Of a stretch of DNA of 47,692 nt, positions 1 to 6,310 are shown in pieces. The DNA is taken from positions 1-47,692 of the IMG/VR virus record IMGVR_UViG_3300046167_000939. One strand, written 5' to 3'. Source of the stretch: a virus. The notes beneath the pieces were generated by a model that saw only the letters and a list, made by a program, of their open reading frames with translations, made no database searches and was not told the DNA's origin. The position numbers and the translations under genes were made by a program. How positions within the stretch are numbered: the first letter of the stretch is position 1; every line of letters starts with the position of its first letter.

Positions 1-528
1 TGCATCAGTTGGATCAAATTTGTCTGTACTTGCAACAGCACCATGAGCAACTGTTGCTGTCTTGTGCTCACGAGAGAATCCGCTACCAGCAAGATCGTAT
101 TGACCGCCGAGTGCATCAGCTCCACCTTGGATAGCCTTACCAGAAGGACCACCATAGATTGACTCAGTTGTCTGATGAGGACCTTCGGCAGAGCCGTATG
201 TGTAATCGAGATAGAAGAGAAGACCACTTGGAAGACTCATTGGTTGAATTGAGACAAGCTCATTTGCAATAAGACCACCGAATACGCGACGAACGATTGG
301 GAATGCAATGTTTGAGAATCCACCGACAGAATCAGCGCCCATTGTGCTACTTTCACGAAGAACTTGAGCAGCTTGGTTCTCAAGAAGAGTAGCCATATTC
401 TCACGATTTGTTTCTTCCATACCACGAAGAAGACCAGTGCGAGACCATTTCTCAACGAGGCGCTTATTTTGCTGGCCTACGTGGCGATCTCTAATACCTT
501 CTGTTAACTTATTAAGTGTAAAACTCAT
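1..528 (-). CDS. gp23: Major capsid protein, T4 gp23-like (3' end cut by window)
   Basis: N-terminal 176 codons of the main shell protein, which assembles on the scaffold into the prohead and is trimmed by the prohead protease. The frame is open from ATG at 528 to the window edge, so the C-terminal two thirds are missing (T4 gp23 is 521 aa). I translated it by hand: it starts MSFTLNKLTEGIRDRH, and contains SNIAFPIVRRVFGGLIANEL and QPMSLPSGLLFYLDYTYGS, the conserved gp23-family block. AAGGAA lies about 9 bases upstream of the ATG. It directly follows the scaffold gene, as in T4 (22 then 23). Base use is far more GC-rich than most of the window: 26 of the first 60 bases are G or C, as in many highly expressed capsid genes. 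Confidence 0.95.
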   Translation of the reverse strand, partial: MSFTLNKLTEGIRDRHVGQQNKRLVEKWSRTGLLRGMEETNRENMATLLENQAAQVLRESSTMGADSVGGFSNIAFPIVRRVFGGLIANELVSIQPMSLPSGLLFYLDYTYGSAEGPHQTTESIYGGPSGKAIQGGADALGGQYDLAGSGFSREHKTATVAHGAVASTDKFDPTDA

Positions 529-571
529 ATGTTTATTTTCCTTATTCTTTATGTTTAAATTGTACTAATTA

Positions 572-2101
572 CTAGTTCTTGATACCAGCGAGGGTTGCCC
601 AACGGTTAAGTGCTACTGATTCGTTTATTGGCTTAGATTGTGCGCTACGAACAGGATTTGAAGAAGAACCAGATTGTCTTCTAGAAGCACTTTCAGAAAG
701 GTTACTATTCCGCTTAGTAGTTCCACTTACAGATGTCTTAGATAGGCTTTCAAAAAGAATTTTAGCCTCACCTAAGGTCTTTGCATCATCAAGTGATTCA
801 ACAATATGACGTTGTTGCTTCATTGTAAGATCTCGATTTTGCATGAGCTTGTTAGCATAAAGGAGCTTCGCGTTAAATAGGTTCATCTCTGAAAGTTGAC
901 TCTTCATTCCAACAAGAGCCTTTTTATATTGAGAAAGCTTGCTTTCTAGCATACGATTCTTGCGTACAACCTTTGCAGCTTTAGTTTTTATCTCATGAAG
1001 CTTGTTGAGTTCTACTCCGTCAACAAATGCTTCACTTTCAGATGACCCTCCGCCAAAGTGTGATGCCATATCTTTCGCTTCACTCTCTCTAAGCGCCTTC
1101 ATTTTTCCAATTTCATTTCTAAGCATATTTTCATCTATTTCGAAGACTGTTTCTGAAGGGTTGGTAGCATCAGAGTCAGCAGTATCGGCATGAGGCTCTT
1201 TACCATCTTCGTTTTCAGTACTATCTGTCTCAAGGAGTCCTTCAAGACTTAAGTCGTCACCTTCATCAACTAGACCAGCAGCAGTTGCCAAATCTTTGAC
1301 AGTCATATCAGCAAGATCTTCTGGACTAAGTTCAATATCATCTGTCTCTTCTGAATCTGCATCTTCTTCTGGATCTGCACTCTCTTCTGGATCTGCACTC
1401 TCTTCTGAATCTGCATCTTCTTCTGAATCTGCATCTTCTTCTGGATCACTCATCATTTCATCTGCATCATCTTCTTTAATCTCTTCATCAATTTCAAAAA
1501 GATCCATTTCTAAAAGATCTTCAAGGCTTTCATTGAGATATTTTCTATTTGAGTGTCTTTTAGACATGTTCTCTAACTCCTTATTTAGTTTATAATATTC
1601 TTTTAATATTTCTTTATTACTCTTAATTATACTGTTTTTACTTAAATTTGAAATTTCACTAACTAAATTTTGATATAGAGTAAAAATTCTATATTTATTT
1701 TCTTCATAGTTATTTGAATTTTCTGCAAGTGTTATTGCTCTTTGTATAGATTTTAGACTTTCATTTAAATCATTAATCTTTTTAATAGAAGCATCTTTTT
1801 TAGCATTGTTATTAATAAGCTTTGTTAGTATTTCTCTTGTTTCATTATTTAATACCAAGTCGTTTTTAGATTCATAAACTTCTTCGTTTTTAGATTCATA
1901 AACTTCTTCGTTATTGATTTTATTTAAAACTTCACTATTATTTTCATCTTTTGGATTTTTTTCTTCAAATAGTTTTTTCTCTACTAATGATTTAATCTGA
2001 GGAGAAATAGATTCAATAATTTGTTGTTTAACTTTTTCTTCTGCAGATAATTTAATTTGTTCTGCAGCTTCGATTGCTTCATTATATAATGTACTACTCA
2101 T
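572..2101 (-). CDS. gp22: Prohead core scaffolding protein, gp22-like, with a long N-terminal extension
   Basis: Internal scaffold around which the capsid shell assembles. Seen: 509 aa, highly charged, mostly helical or coiled in appearance; an acidic tandem repeat (about residues 219-250); many Leu/Ile-x-Glu sites of the kind cut by T4-type prohead proteases; and a C-terminus ending RWATLAGIKN. Position immediately before the capsid gene and downstream of the protease supports gp22. The usual family length is roughly 270-400 aa, so this is long. Residues 1-178 are AT-rich, while residues 179-509 are GC-richer and begin at an internal Met (1567) that has its own strong ribosome-binding site. 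The ORF may therefore be a fusion, or encode two nested products. The start at 2101 has only a weak AGG upstream. The gp22 role is inferred from context and composition; sequence conservation of scaffolds is low. Confidence 0.82.
   Translation of the reverse strand: MSSTLYNEAIEAAEQIKLSAEEKVKQQIIESISPQIKSLVEKKLFEEKNPKDENNSEVLNKINNEEVYESKNEEVYESKNDLVLNNETREILTKLINNNAKKDASIKKINDLNESLKSIQRAITLAENSNNYEENKYRIFTLYQNLVSEISNLSKNSIIKSNKEILKEYYKLNKELENMSKRHSNRKYLNESLEDLLEMDLFEIDEEIKEDDADEMMSDPEEDADSEEDADSEESADPEESADPEEDADSEETDDIELSPEDLADMTVKDLATAAGLVDEGDDLSLEGLLETDSTENEDGKEPHADTADSDATNPSETVFEIDENMLRNEIGKMKALRESEAKDMASHFGGGSSESEAFVDGVELNKLHEIKTKAAKVVRKNRMLESKLSQYKKALVGMKSQLSEMNLFNAKLLYANKLMQNRDLTMKQQRHIVESLDDAKTLGEAKILFESLSKTSVSGTTKRNSNLSESASRRQSGSSSNPVRSAQSKPINESVALNRWATLAGIKN
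1349..1449 (-). repeat. 18-bp tandem repeat encoding acidic hexapeptides in the scaffold
   Basis: Five full 18-base units plus a half unit (1349, 1367, 1385, 1403, 1421, 1439), with two alternating variants (gaat..gcat and ggat..gcac on the + strand). On the coding strand they give six-residue units of the type (D/S)-A-D-(S/P)-E-E. The antisense strand reads as a Ser-rich open frame, which is only a shadow of this repeat. Such slippage-prone acidic tracts are common in scaffolds, and copy number probably varies between relatives. Confidence 0.9.
1577..1583 (-). promoter_or_regulatory. Strong internal ribosome-binding site inside the scaffold gene
   Basis: The coding strand reads TAAGGAG, then nine bases, then ATG at 1567, inside and in frame with the scaffold ORF. 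This is a better Shine-Dalgarno than the one for the annotated start at 2101. The product from 1567 would be 331 aa, beginning MSKRHSNRKYLNESLEDLLE, which is a normal size for a gp22-type scaffold. The junction coincides with a visible rise in GC content. Confidence 0.65.
1860..1907 (-). repeat. 24-bp perfect tandem duplication in the scaffold N-terminal extension
   Basis: Two identical adjacent 24-base copies (1860-1883, 1884-1907) encode a duplicated NEEVYESK octapeptide. In-frame duplication, so the protein simply gains eight residues. Confidence 0.9.
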
Positions 2102-2122
2102 GTTTAAAACCTATTGTGTATA

Positions 2123-2881
2123 TCACTTATATATATTATTTTTTTTCAAAACATTATAATTATCAACAAAGTTTTGATTAGTAGTTCTGTTTAATATATC
2201 ATATGTTGAAGTTTTACCGTCATCATAATCTTCAAAATTAATTTGTGAAGAGCTATTTTTTACAGTTTCAGCACCATCTGTTGTAGGTGTCATATTCATC
2301 TCAAGGTCTGATGATGATCCACGTATGATAATTTTAATTCTTTTTTGTCCATAACCATTTTGTTTTATACCATGTCTGTTAACAGGTAAATGACCTTTTG
2401 GTGGTGCATCTGAAGTATTTGTTGAAGAATTCATGTTTTTATACATGCTACTTTTTCCAGATGATTTAACAATAACATTTCCACTTATATTGTTTCCATA
2501 TTCTGAAAGTATTGTTTCTTTAATAAAATCTTTAAGACAAGATTCTGATATAATGTTGCCATTCATTTCTTTACCTGCAGATAGACCTATTACCGAAGCT
2601 ATACTATTTCCTAGTCCACCTAAACTTGATATATCTTTTCCTTTTTGAGATAAACTATCTGTTGCGCCTCTGTGATATGAAGTGTGAGCTTTATTTTCTA
2701 TCCCTGCATCATTTTGGTCATAATCATCATTTGATTTATCATAGTCAATTAATCCTGCAAGATTGGCTAAATCTCTAACAGACATTCTTTTTAAATCTAT
2801 TTTTGATATAGAAATATTGTTTTTTTCTATATCATTTTTATAATCACTTTCATCGTAATCAAATTCTCCTTTTGGAAGAAC
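2123..2881 (-). CDS. Scaffold-region protein, 3' part of a +1-shifted gene (function unknown)
   Basis: The frame is open from a stop at 2884 down to 2123. The first Met is at 2785 but has no ribosome-binding site, and coding clearly extends above it: SKIDLKR-MSVRDLANLAGLID matches, across the supposed start, the scaffold segment SPEDLADMTVKDLATAAGLVD. The 32 codons above 2785 (VLPKGEFDYDESDYKND...) have the same acidic style as the rest. The likely true gene starts at 3017 in another frame and shifts +1 near 2870. A helix ISESCLKDFIKETILSEYG resembles those of the small neighbours and carries several Ile/Leu-x-Glu sites. It is probably a prohead core or head-associated protein; this is inference from position and the shared motif. 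Confidence 0.7.
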   Translation of the reverse strand, partial: VLPKGEFDYDESDYKNDIEKNNISISKIDLKRMSVRDLANLAGLIDYDKSNDDYDQNDAGIENKAHTSYHRGATDSLSQKGKDISSLGGLGNSIASVIGLSAGKEMNGNIISESCLKDFIKETILSEYGNNISGNVIVKSSGKSSMYKNMNSSTNTSDAPPKGHLPVNRHGIKQNGYGQKRIKIIIRGSSSDLEMNMTPTTDGAETVKNSSSQINFEDYDDGKTSTYDILNRTTNQNFVDNYNVLKKNNIYK

Positions 2882-3017
2882 TTAAAGCATCACCCATACT
2901 CCAATTACTTCCGATTCCTTTTCCAGGACCTCCGCCTAAAGACGCAATCCCTAATCCAGTTCTTCCGTCATAGTTAAAAGACCCTCCAAAAGAGTTAGGG
3001 TTAGTTGTAGAATTCAT
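2859..3017 (-). CDS. 5' part of the same +1-shifted scaffold-region gene (52 codons)
   Basis: ATG at 3017 opens a 52-codon frame ending at TGA 2861-2859: MNSTTNPNSFGGSFNYDGRT..., then a Gly-rich stretch and SNWSMGDALSSSKRRI. It overlaps by 21 bases the +1 frame that continues to 2123. Together they would make a 298-residue protein. The Gly-rich LGGGPGKGIGS segment echoes LGGLGNSIASVIGLS of the downstream part. It follows the 3033-3602 gene by 15 bases; the Shine-Dalgarno is weak (AAG in the stop region of the previous gene). It could also be a separate tiny gene, but then the downstream half has no start. Confidence 0.6.
   Translation of the reverse strand: MNSTTNPNSFGGSFNYDGRTGLGIASLGGGPGKGIGSNWSMGDALSSSKRRI
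2861..2881 (-). other. Candidate +1 frameshift site (AAAA, then AGGAG, then TGA)
   Basis: The only stretch where both frames are open. In the zero frame the codons are TCC AAA AGG AGA ATT TGA. A Lys tRNA could slip +1 from AAA to AAA on the four-A run (2870-2873), giving SSSKGEFDYDES. A Shine-Dalgarno-like AGGAG lies just before ATT TGA, reminiscent of the RF2 (prfB) frameshift signal. A one-base insertion error is the alternative. Confidence 0.5.
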
Positions 3018-3032
3018 AAAAATTACTTATTC

Positions 3033-3602
3033 TTATGGTTGATTATATTTTATGTTTTGATCATCTTCAGGGCTTTTTGCTTCACCAAGAATAGGAGGTA
3101 ACACATCTGAATTTTGTCCTGATGAGTTGTAATGACGACTAAAATATGTGCCTATTGTTGCTGCAGGTGTTGCAGGTTCATTACGATCGTCTCTCCATCC
3201 AAATCCTTTATTTTGTCTATCTTCAGAGATAGAAGCTTGATTCTGTGTAGGAGCTGATAGATTGTTAATATCAGGAGCAATTAAGTTTGGTCCTTTTTTA
3301 TTAGGTTTATCAACAGCATTACCTAAATCGTCATAAATTGATAAAGATGTTCTATTAGAAAAATCTATTTGAGAAATAAAATCTGGATTTCCTAACTCTG
3401 AAGTAATATCTAAGCTATTCATAGTATTAACAGAAGAATCAAATATATCACTTCTCATATCTGGAAATGCAGAGCTTTTATTATAAACTCCCATTTCACT
3501 AATACTTCCACCTTGATATGCTTCTCTTTGTCTTACAATTTGTTTATTAAATGTTGTAGCATTTACAAAATCTTCGGAACCTGCTTTTCTATATCCAGCC
3601 AT
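3033..3602 (-). CDS. Unrecognised head-module protein, 189 aa
   Basis: Hydrophilic protein without signal peptide or membrane segment; rich in Asn, Ser, Asp and Gly, and probably partly disordered. It starts MAGYRKAGSEDFVNATTF at 3602, with AAAGG eight bases upstream. The C-terminal part contains GFGWRDDRNEP and TIGTYFSRHYNSSGQ. No family recognised. Position between prohead protease and scaffold suggests a minor head or prohead-core protein, as a guess from context only. Confidence 0.75.
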   Translation of the reverse strand: MAGYRKAGSEDFVNATTFNKQIVRQREAYQGGSISEMGVYNKSSAFPDMRSDIFDSSVNTMNSLDITSELGNPDFISQIDFSNRTSLSIYDDLGNAVDKPNKKGPNLIAPDINNLSAPTQNQASISEDRQNKGFGWRDDRNEPATPAATIGTYFSRHYNSSGQNSDVLPPILGEAKSPEDDQNIKYNQP

Positions 3603-3633
3603 AATAAAAACCTTTCAGAGATAAATTAAAAAC

Positions 3634-3921
3634 TTATATACCTTTAATTATACGACGTCTAAGTTCTTTTTTAACTTCTTGAAGATTTTTTAGTTCTTCA
3701 ATCATTAGTGATTCTTTAATTTTACACTTTTGATAAAAATCCATACATTTTGACAAAGAGTTTGCATATCCTGATGCATCAACTTCTTTGACTTTTTTAT
3801 GAACATCTGATGGGTGTTTCATTTTCATTTCAAGAGTCTCTTTTAGTTGCTCTTTCTCTTCAATAATAATCCTTTTAATATCTTCAGGTGTAACTTGAAT
3901 TATTTTTTCTTTATTAGACAT
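3634..3921 (-). CDS. Small helical head-module protein
   Basis: 95 aa from the Met at 3921. GGAG sits six bases before this ATG, so it is preferred over the Met four codons earlier (3933). Strongly helical and charged. The N-terminal helix IQVTPEDIKRIIIEEKEQLK resembles the helix LKSIVKECLVELLAEG of the preceding gene and FIKETILSEYG of the following one, and contains Ile-x-Glu sites. I read it as a possible prohead core or internal peptide carrying a capsid-targeting-like helix, analogous in position to T4 small core proteins; no specific homologue recognised. Confidence 0.75.
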   Translation of the reverse strand: MSNKEKIIQVTPEDIKRIIIEEKEQLKETLEMKMKHPSDVHKKVKEVDASGYANSLSKCMDFYQKCKIKESLMIEELKNLQEVKKELRRRIIKGI

Positions 3922-3997
3922 ATAAATCTCCATTAAGTATTTTATCTTTTAATATGAATTTAATTATATAGATCACTGGTATTTTTATTATAAAATA

Positions 3998-4408
3998 TCA
4001 TTTGTCAGAAAATGCTAGTGTTGCCCAATTACCTGAAGATTCTGAAAATATGTCCATTGGATCATTTTCGTTAACTGTTTGACTATAAATATCGTTACTC
4101 TTAGAAGAAAATTTATTTGGTTGGTCTAATGAATTTTGTTCTTGCAAAGTTGTCCTTGCTGTGTCTTGTAATATAGAAGCCATAACTGGATCTTTTGTGG
4201 TTTGAGTTATTATTTTATTAGTAGACTCTTCAAATTTATGATTCACAATAACATCTTGGGTATTTTCTTCTTTTATAATATTATTACTTTTATTTAAAAT
4301 CGATTCAGAAAGTTTGTTTGTATTACCATTAGTCAATCCTTCAGCTAATAACTCAACTAAACATTCTTTAACAATACTTTTAAGCATTTTACGACTTACT
4401 TTTGCCAT
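3998..4408 (-). CDS. Small head-module protein with core-type N-terminal helix and WATLA C-terminus
   Basis: 136 aa. ATG 4408 follows GAGG by eight bases. The N-terminus MAKVSRKMLKSIVKECLVEL forms an amphipathic helix; the middle is Asn/Thr-rich and probably disordered; the C-terminus ends SSGNWATLAFSDK, which matches the scaffold C-terminus NRWATLAGIKN. Leu/Ile-x-Glu protease-like sites occur at LAE, LSE and IKE. The start lies immediately after the stop of the 4409-4996 gene. Likely a prohead core component; this is inferred from motifs and location. Confidence 0.75.
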   Translation of the reverse strand: MAKVSRKMLKSIVKECLVELLAEGLTNGNTNKLSESILNKSNNIIKEENTQDVIVNHKFEESTNKIITQTTKDPVMASILQDTARTTLQEQNSLDQPNKFSSKSNDIYSQTVNENDPMDIFSESSGNWATLAFSDK

Positions 4409-4996
4409 TTAAATTACCTCTGGTGAAATATTATCACCTAAAAATTTTTCAACAACACTTTCAAATTCTTTTCGATCTATAACAGTTAGACCTGCTCTCA
4501 ATTCAGGTGTTATTGCTGCAGTATCTTTTAAGTATAAATTAACACATCTTAGTCGTAAAGGATAAGTTTCTTTATTAGCTGCAACATTTATTTTGTTTAT
4601 GTCATTAGCTGAATCTGAGAAACTAAAAAATATATCAACACTATGAGCTTTAGTTATTATTTGAATAAAGTTTGTAATTTTTGGTAAAACAACCTTTTTA
4701 ACTACCGAAAATAAATCAATATTATTATTTTGTTTAAAATTTGTTATAACTTTTTCACCTGCTTCAATAGTATTATTATTGTTATTATCCTTGAAAATAT
4801 CTGTGTCGGGTATTTTGCTGTTTGTAGTAACTGCGTCAGCATCACCAACAGTTCCTACTTCTAACCCATCCGATTTTCTAATTATATGTCTAGTAATAGT
4901 TAAATCTTCAAAGCTCTTAATATATGGTATTGCACTAATTTGATATTCTGGTGTAAAATTGTGTCCAACTGATCTTGGAATATTTGATATTGCCAT
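4409..4996 (-). CDS. Small beta-type virion protein, paralogue A
   Basis: 195 aa starting MAISNIPRSVGHNFTPEYQI. The ATG at 4996 follows TGGAGG by ten bases, and its A is shared with the previous stop (TAATG). It is a tandem paralogue of the gene just upstream: both share the N-terminal 26 residues almost exactly, a central LPKIT..IQ strand, RCVNLY and a C-terminal AGLT.IDRKEF..VVE.FL. This copy carries an extra Asn-rich insert of about 60 residues. Predicted all-beta and soluble; perhaps a capsid decoration or neck-region protein, but I do not recognise a named family. Confidence 0.8.
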   Translation of the reverse strand: MAISNIPRSVGHNFTPEYQISAIPYIKSFEDLTITRHIIRKSDGLEVGTVGDADAVTTNSKIPDTDIFKDNNNNNTIEAGEKVITNFKQNNNIDLFSVVKKVVLPKITNFIQIITKAHSVDIFFSFSDSANDINKINVAANKETYPLRLRCVNLYLKDTAAITPELRAGLTVIDRKEFESVVEKFLGDNISPEVI

Positions 4997-5094
4997 TATG
5001 GTTGTGCCTCCAAAAAAGTTTCAACAACATCTATAAATTCTTTTCGATCTATTGAAGTTAAACCTGCAACAATTTCTAGCTCCTTACCATCATC
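4996..5094 (-). CDS. 3' part of +1-shifted small virion gene, paralogue B
   Basis: After the zero-frame stop at 5092-5090, the +1 frame reads DGKELEIVAGLTSIDRKEF, then a tail ending FLEAQP and TAA at 4998-4996. This matches the C-terminal 30 residues of the neighbouring paralogue (ELRAGLTVIDRKEFESVVEKFL). No start codon with a ribosome-binding site exists for it. Its stop overlaps the next ATG as TAATG, the coupling used elsewhere in this operon, so this frame is evidently the natural end of the gene. Confidence 0.8.
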   Translation of the reverse strand, partial: DDGKELEIVAGLTSIDRKEFIDVVETFLEAQP

Positions 5095-5099
5095 GATCA
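5087..5099 (-). other. Candidate +1 frameshift site (GAT GAT CGA TGA)
   Basis: Zero frame: AAT GAT GAT CGA TGA. The +1 frame continues GAT GAT GGT AAG. A shift at or just before the stop, after the rare Arg codon CGA, restores the paralogous sequence. Unlike the other sites there is no homopolymer here; the context is a GATGAT repeat with an extra C. Confidence 0.6.
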
Positions 5100-5410
5100 T
5101 CATTGAAATATAAATTAACACATCTAATATCAAGAGGAAAGGTCCTATCTGTATTTAATACAATTCCATTTTTCCCAGATTGAGCGTCTGTTTTAGAAAA
5201 ATATACACTTAAAGCTGCAGCTGCTTTGAATTGAATCCATTGAGTTATTTTAGGAAGTTCTACGACATAAACATTATCGTTGTTAACAATGAGTTGTGTA
5301 CCATTATCGTATGTATTTATTACACCAGATCTTATATATGGTATTGCACTAATTTGATATTCTGGTGTAAAATTGTGTCCAACTGATCCTGGAATATTTG
5401 ATATTGCCAT
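5090..5410 (-). CDS. 5' part of small beta-type virion protein, paralogue B
   Basis: Starts at ATG 5410 (MAISNIPGSVGHNFTPEYQ). This start is fixed by paralogy, by GGAG eight bases upstream, and by the TAATG overlap with the protease gene; a GTG three codons earlier is less likely. The zero frame stops after RCVNLYFNDDR, about 30 residues short of its paralogue. The missing residues are present in the +1 frame (4996-5094), giving a predicted full product of 138 aa. Function as for the paralogue: probable beta-rich virion protein, family unknown. Confidence 0.8.
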   Translation of the reverse strand: MAISNIPGSVGHNFTPEYQISAIPYIRSGVINTYDNGTQLIVNNDNVYVVELPKITQWIQFKAAAALSVYFSKTDAQSGKNGIVLNTDRTFPLDIRCVNLYFNDDR

Positions 5411-6012
5411 TATTTCCACTCCATTATGTCATTAAAGATTCTATCAATTCTATCAGATTTATTAAATACATTATTAATAAATTGTGATGATATTTCTTTT
5501 CCTTCTTTCATCATAAAAGCACCAGGTGTAGAAGGTTCACTTACAAAATCCCAACATATAAGTTGAAAGTCGTCTTGAACTATCTGCATGTCTCCTTGTG
5601 ATCTAGTACTTCCTACACCTCTAGAAGATATACCAAGTGTTACACCACTTTCAACAAGTGATTGTAATATTTTTCCACTAGGTGTGTTGAGAATTTCTAC
5701 AATACCGTAAACTATATTGCCTTCCATATACGCTTCTTTTATATTATGTGAAGCATTTTTAAGTTCAACAACAGAAGAGTCTGGATGATCGAGTTCACCT
5801 AATGCTCTGTTTTCTTTAATAAATTTTTGATAATTTCTTATTTCTCTCTCTAGAATATTTTTTGGGTATATACGACCATTCTGATTAAGAGTTTCAGCTT
5901 TTTGAAGAATACCTTTCATAATCAAAGGTTGACCTAGATTCTTTTGTTCTTTAATTATTTTCGGGTCGTATTCAAAGTTAACCCATTCTGTAATAAGTCT
6001 TTGTGCACTCAT
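5410..6012 (-). CDS. gp21: Prohead core protease, T4 gp21-like
   Basis: Serine protease that matures the prohead by cutting scaffold, core and capsid proteins, then itself. 200 aa, close to T4 gp21 (212). Seen: LNQNGRIYPKNIL (42-54), GELDHP with the presumed catalytic His76, SGVTLGISSRGVGS with presumed Ser129 or Ser130, and CWDFVSEPSTPGAFM with Asp155. These are the hallmark blocks of phage prohead proteases of the T4 type. ATG 6012 is preceded by AGGAG. It lies between the portal-side head gene and the scaffold-side genes, as in T4 (20-67-68-21-22-23). Confidence 0.95.
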   Translation of the reverse strand: MSAQRLITEWVNFEYDPKIIKEQKNLGQPLIMKGILQKAETLNQNGRIYPKNILEREIRNYQKFIKENRALGELDHPDSSVVELKNASHNIKEAYMEGNIVYGIVEILNTPSGKILQSLVESGVTLGISSRGVGSTRSQGDMQIVQDDFQLICWDFVSEPSTPGAFMMKEGKEISSQFINNVFNKSDRIDRIFNDIMEWK

Positions 6013-6013
6013 T

Positions 6014-6310
6014 TTAATCTCCTAATATTTCTTCTTTAAGTTTACCAATTGTTAAAAATCTTTGAAGATTTTCTTTTGACATATTACTACAGTCAAGACT
6101 TAATATGTTACTTTTAACATTATTGTATTTTTCTAAAAGAATTTTATTATTACAATCTTTAATATATTTTTCTAATAGATTTATACTTGAAGATTTTATA
6201 AATTTGTACTTTTCTTGCAAAGACTTTTCATCATCTTTCATAAAAAAAGTAATTGTTTCTCTTTGGATATTATTTAGTTTCGAATTGTACTTTTTTGTTA
6301 AACATTTCAT
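6014..6310 (-). CDS. 3' part of +1-shifted conserved head-region gene
   Basis: Helical, Lys-rich. The nominal Met at 6310 (MKCLTKKYNSK) has no ribosome-binding site and lies inside the upstream ORF. Joining the frames at the A6 run (6291-6296) gives MNEMFNKKYNSKLNNIQRET, continuing smoothly; from memory, proteins of this type carry an FNxKY...L...Q block in this place. The +1 frame ends at 6014, two bases before the protease ATG. I therefore treat it as the C-terminal third of a single 277-residue protein. Confidence 0.75.
   Translation of the reverse strand: MKCLTKKYNSKLNNIQRETITFFMKDDEKSLQEKYKFIKSSSINLLEKYIKDCNNKILLEKYNNVKSNILSLDCSNMSKENLQRFLTIGKLKEEILGD
6270..6297 (-). other. Candidate +1 frameshift site (A6 run)
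   Basis: Zero frame AAC AAA AAA GTA; the +1 continuation is AAC AAA AAG TAC AAT. The six-A run at 6291-6296 allows one-base slippage, with the Lys tRNA re-pairing on AAA or AAG. The zero-frame stop TAA is at 6272-6270. Removing one A restores one continuous reading frame. Confidence 0.6.

Noticed and set aside
579-809. + strand open frame under the scaffold C-terminus
   Set aside because: Shadow of the GC-richer scaffold coding strand; no homology and wrong direction for the operon.
1296-1595. Ser-rich open frame on the + strand
   Set aside because: It is the antisense of the acidic (GAA/GAT) tandem repeat of the scaffold gene; no ribosome-binding site and no independent protein character.
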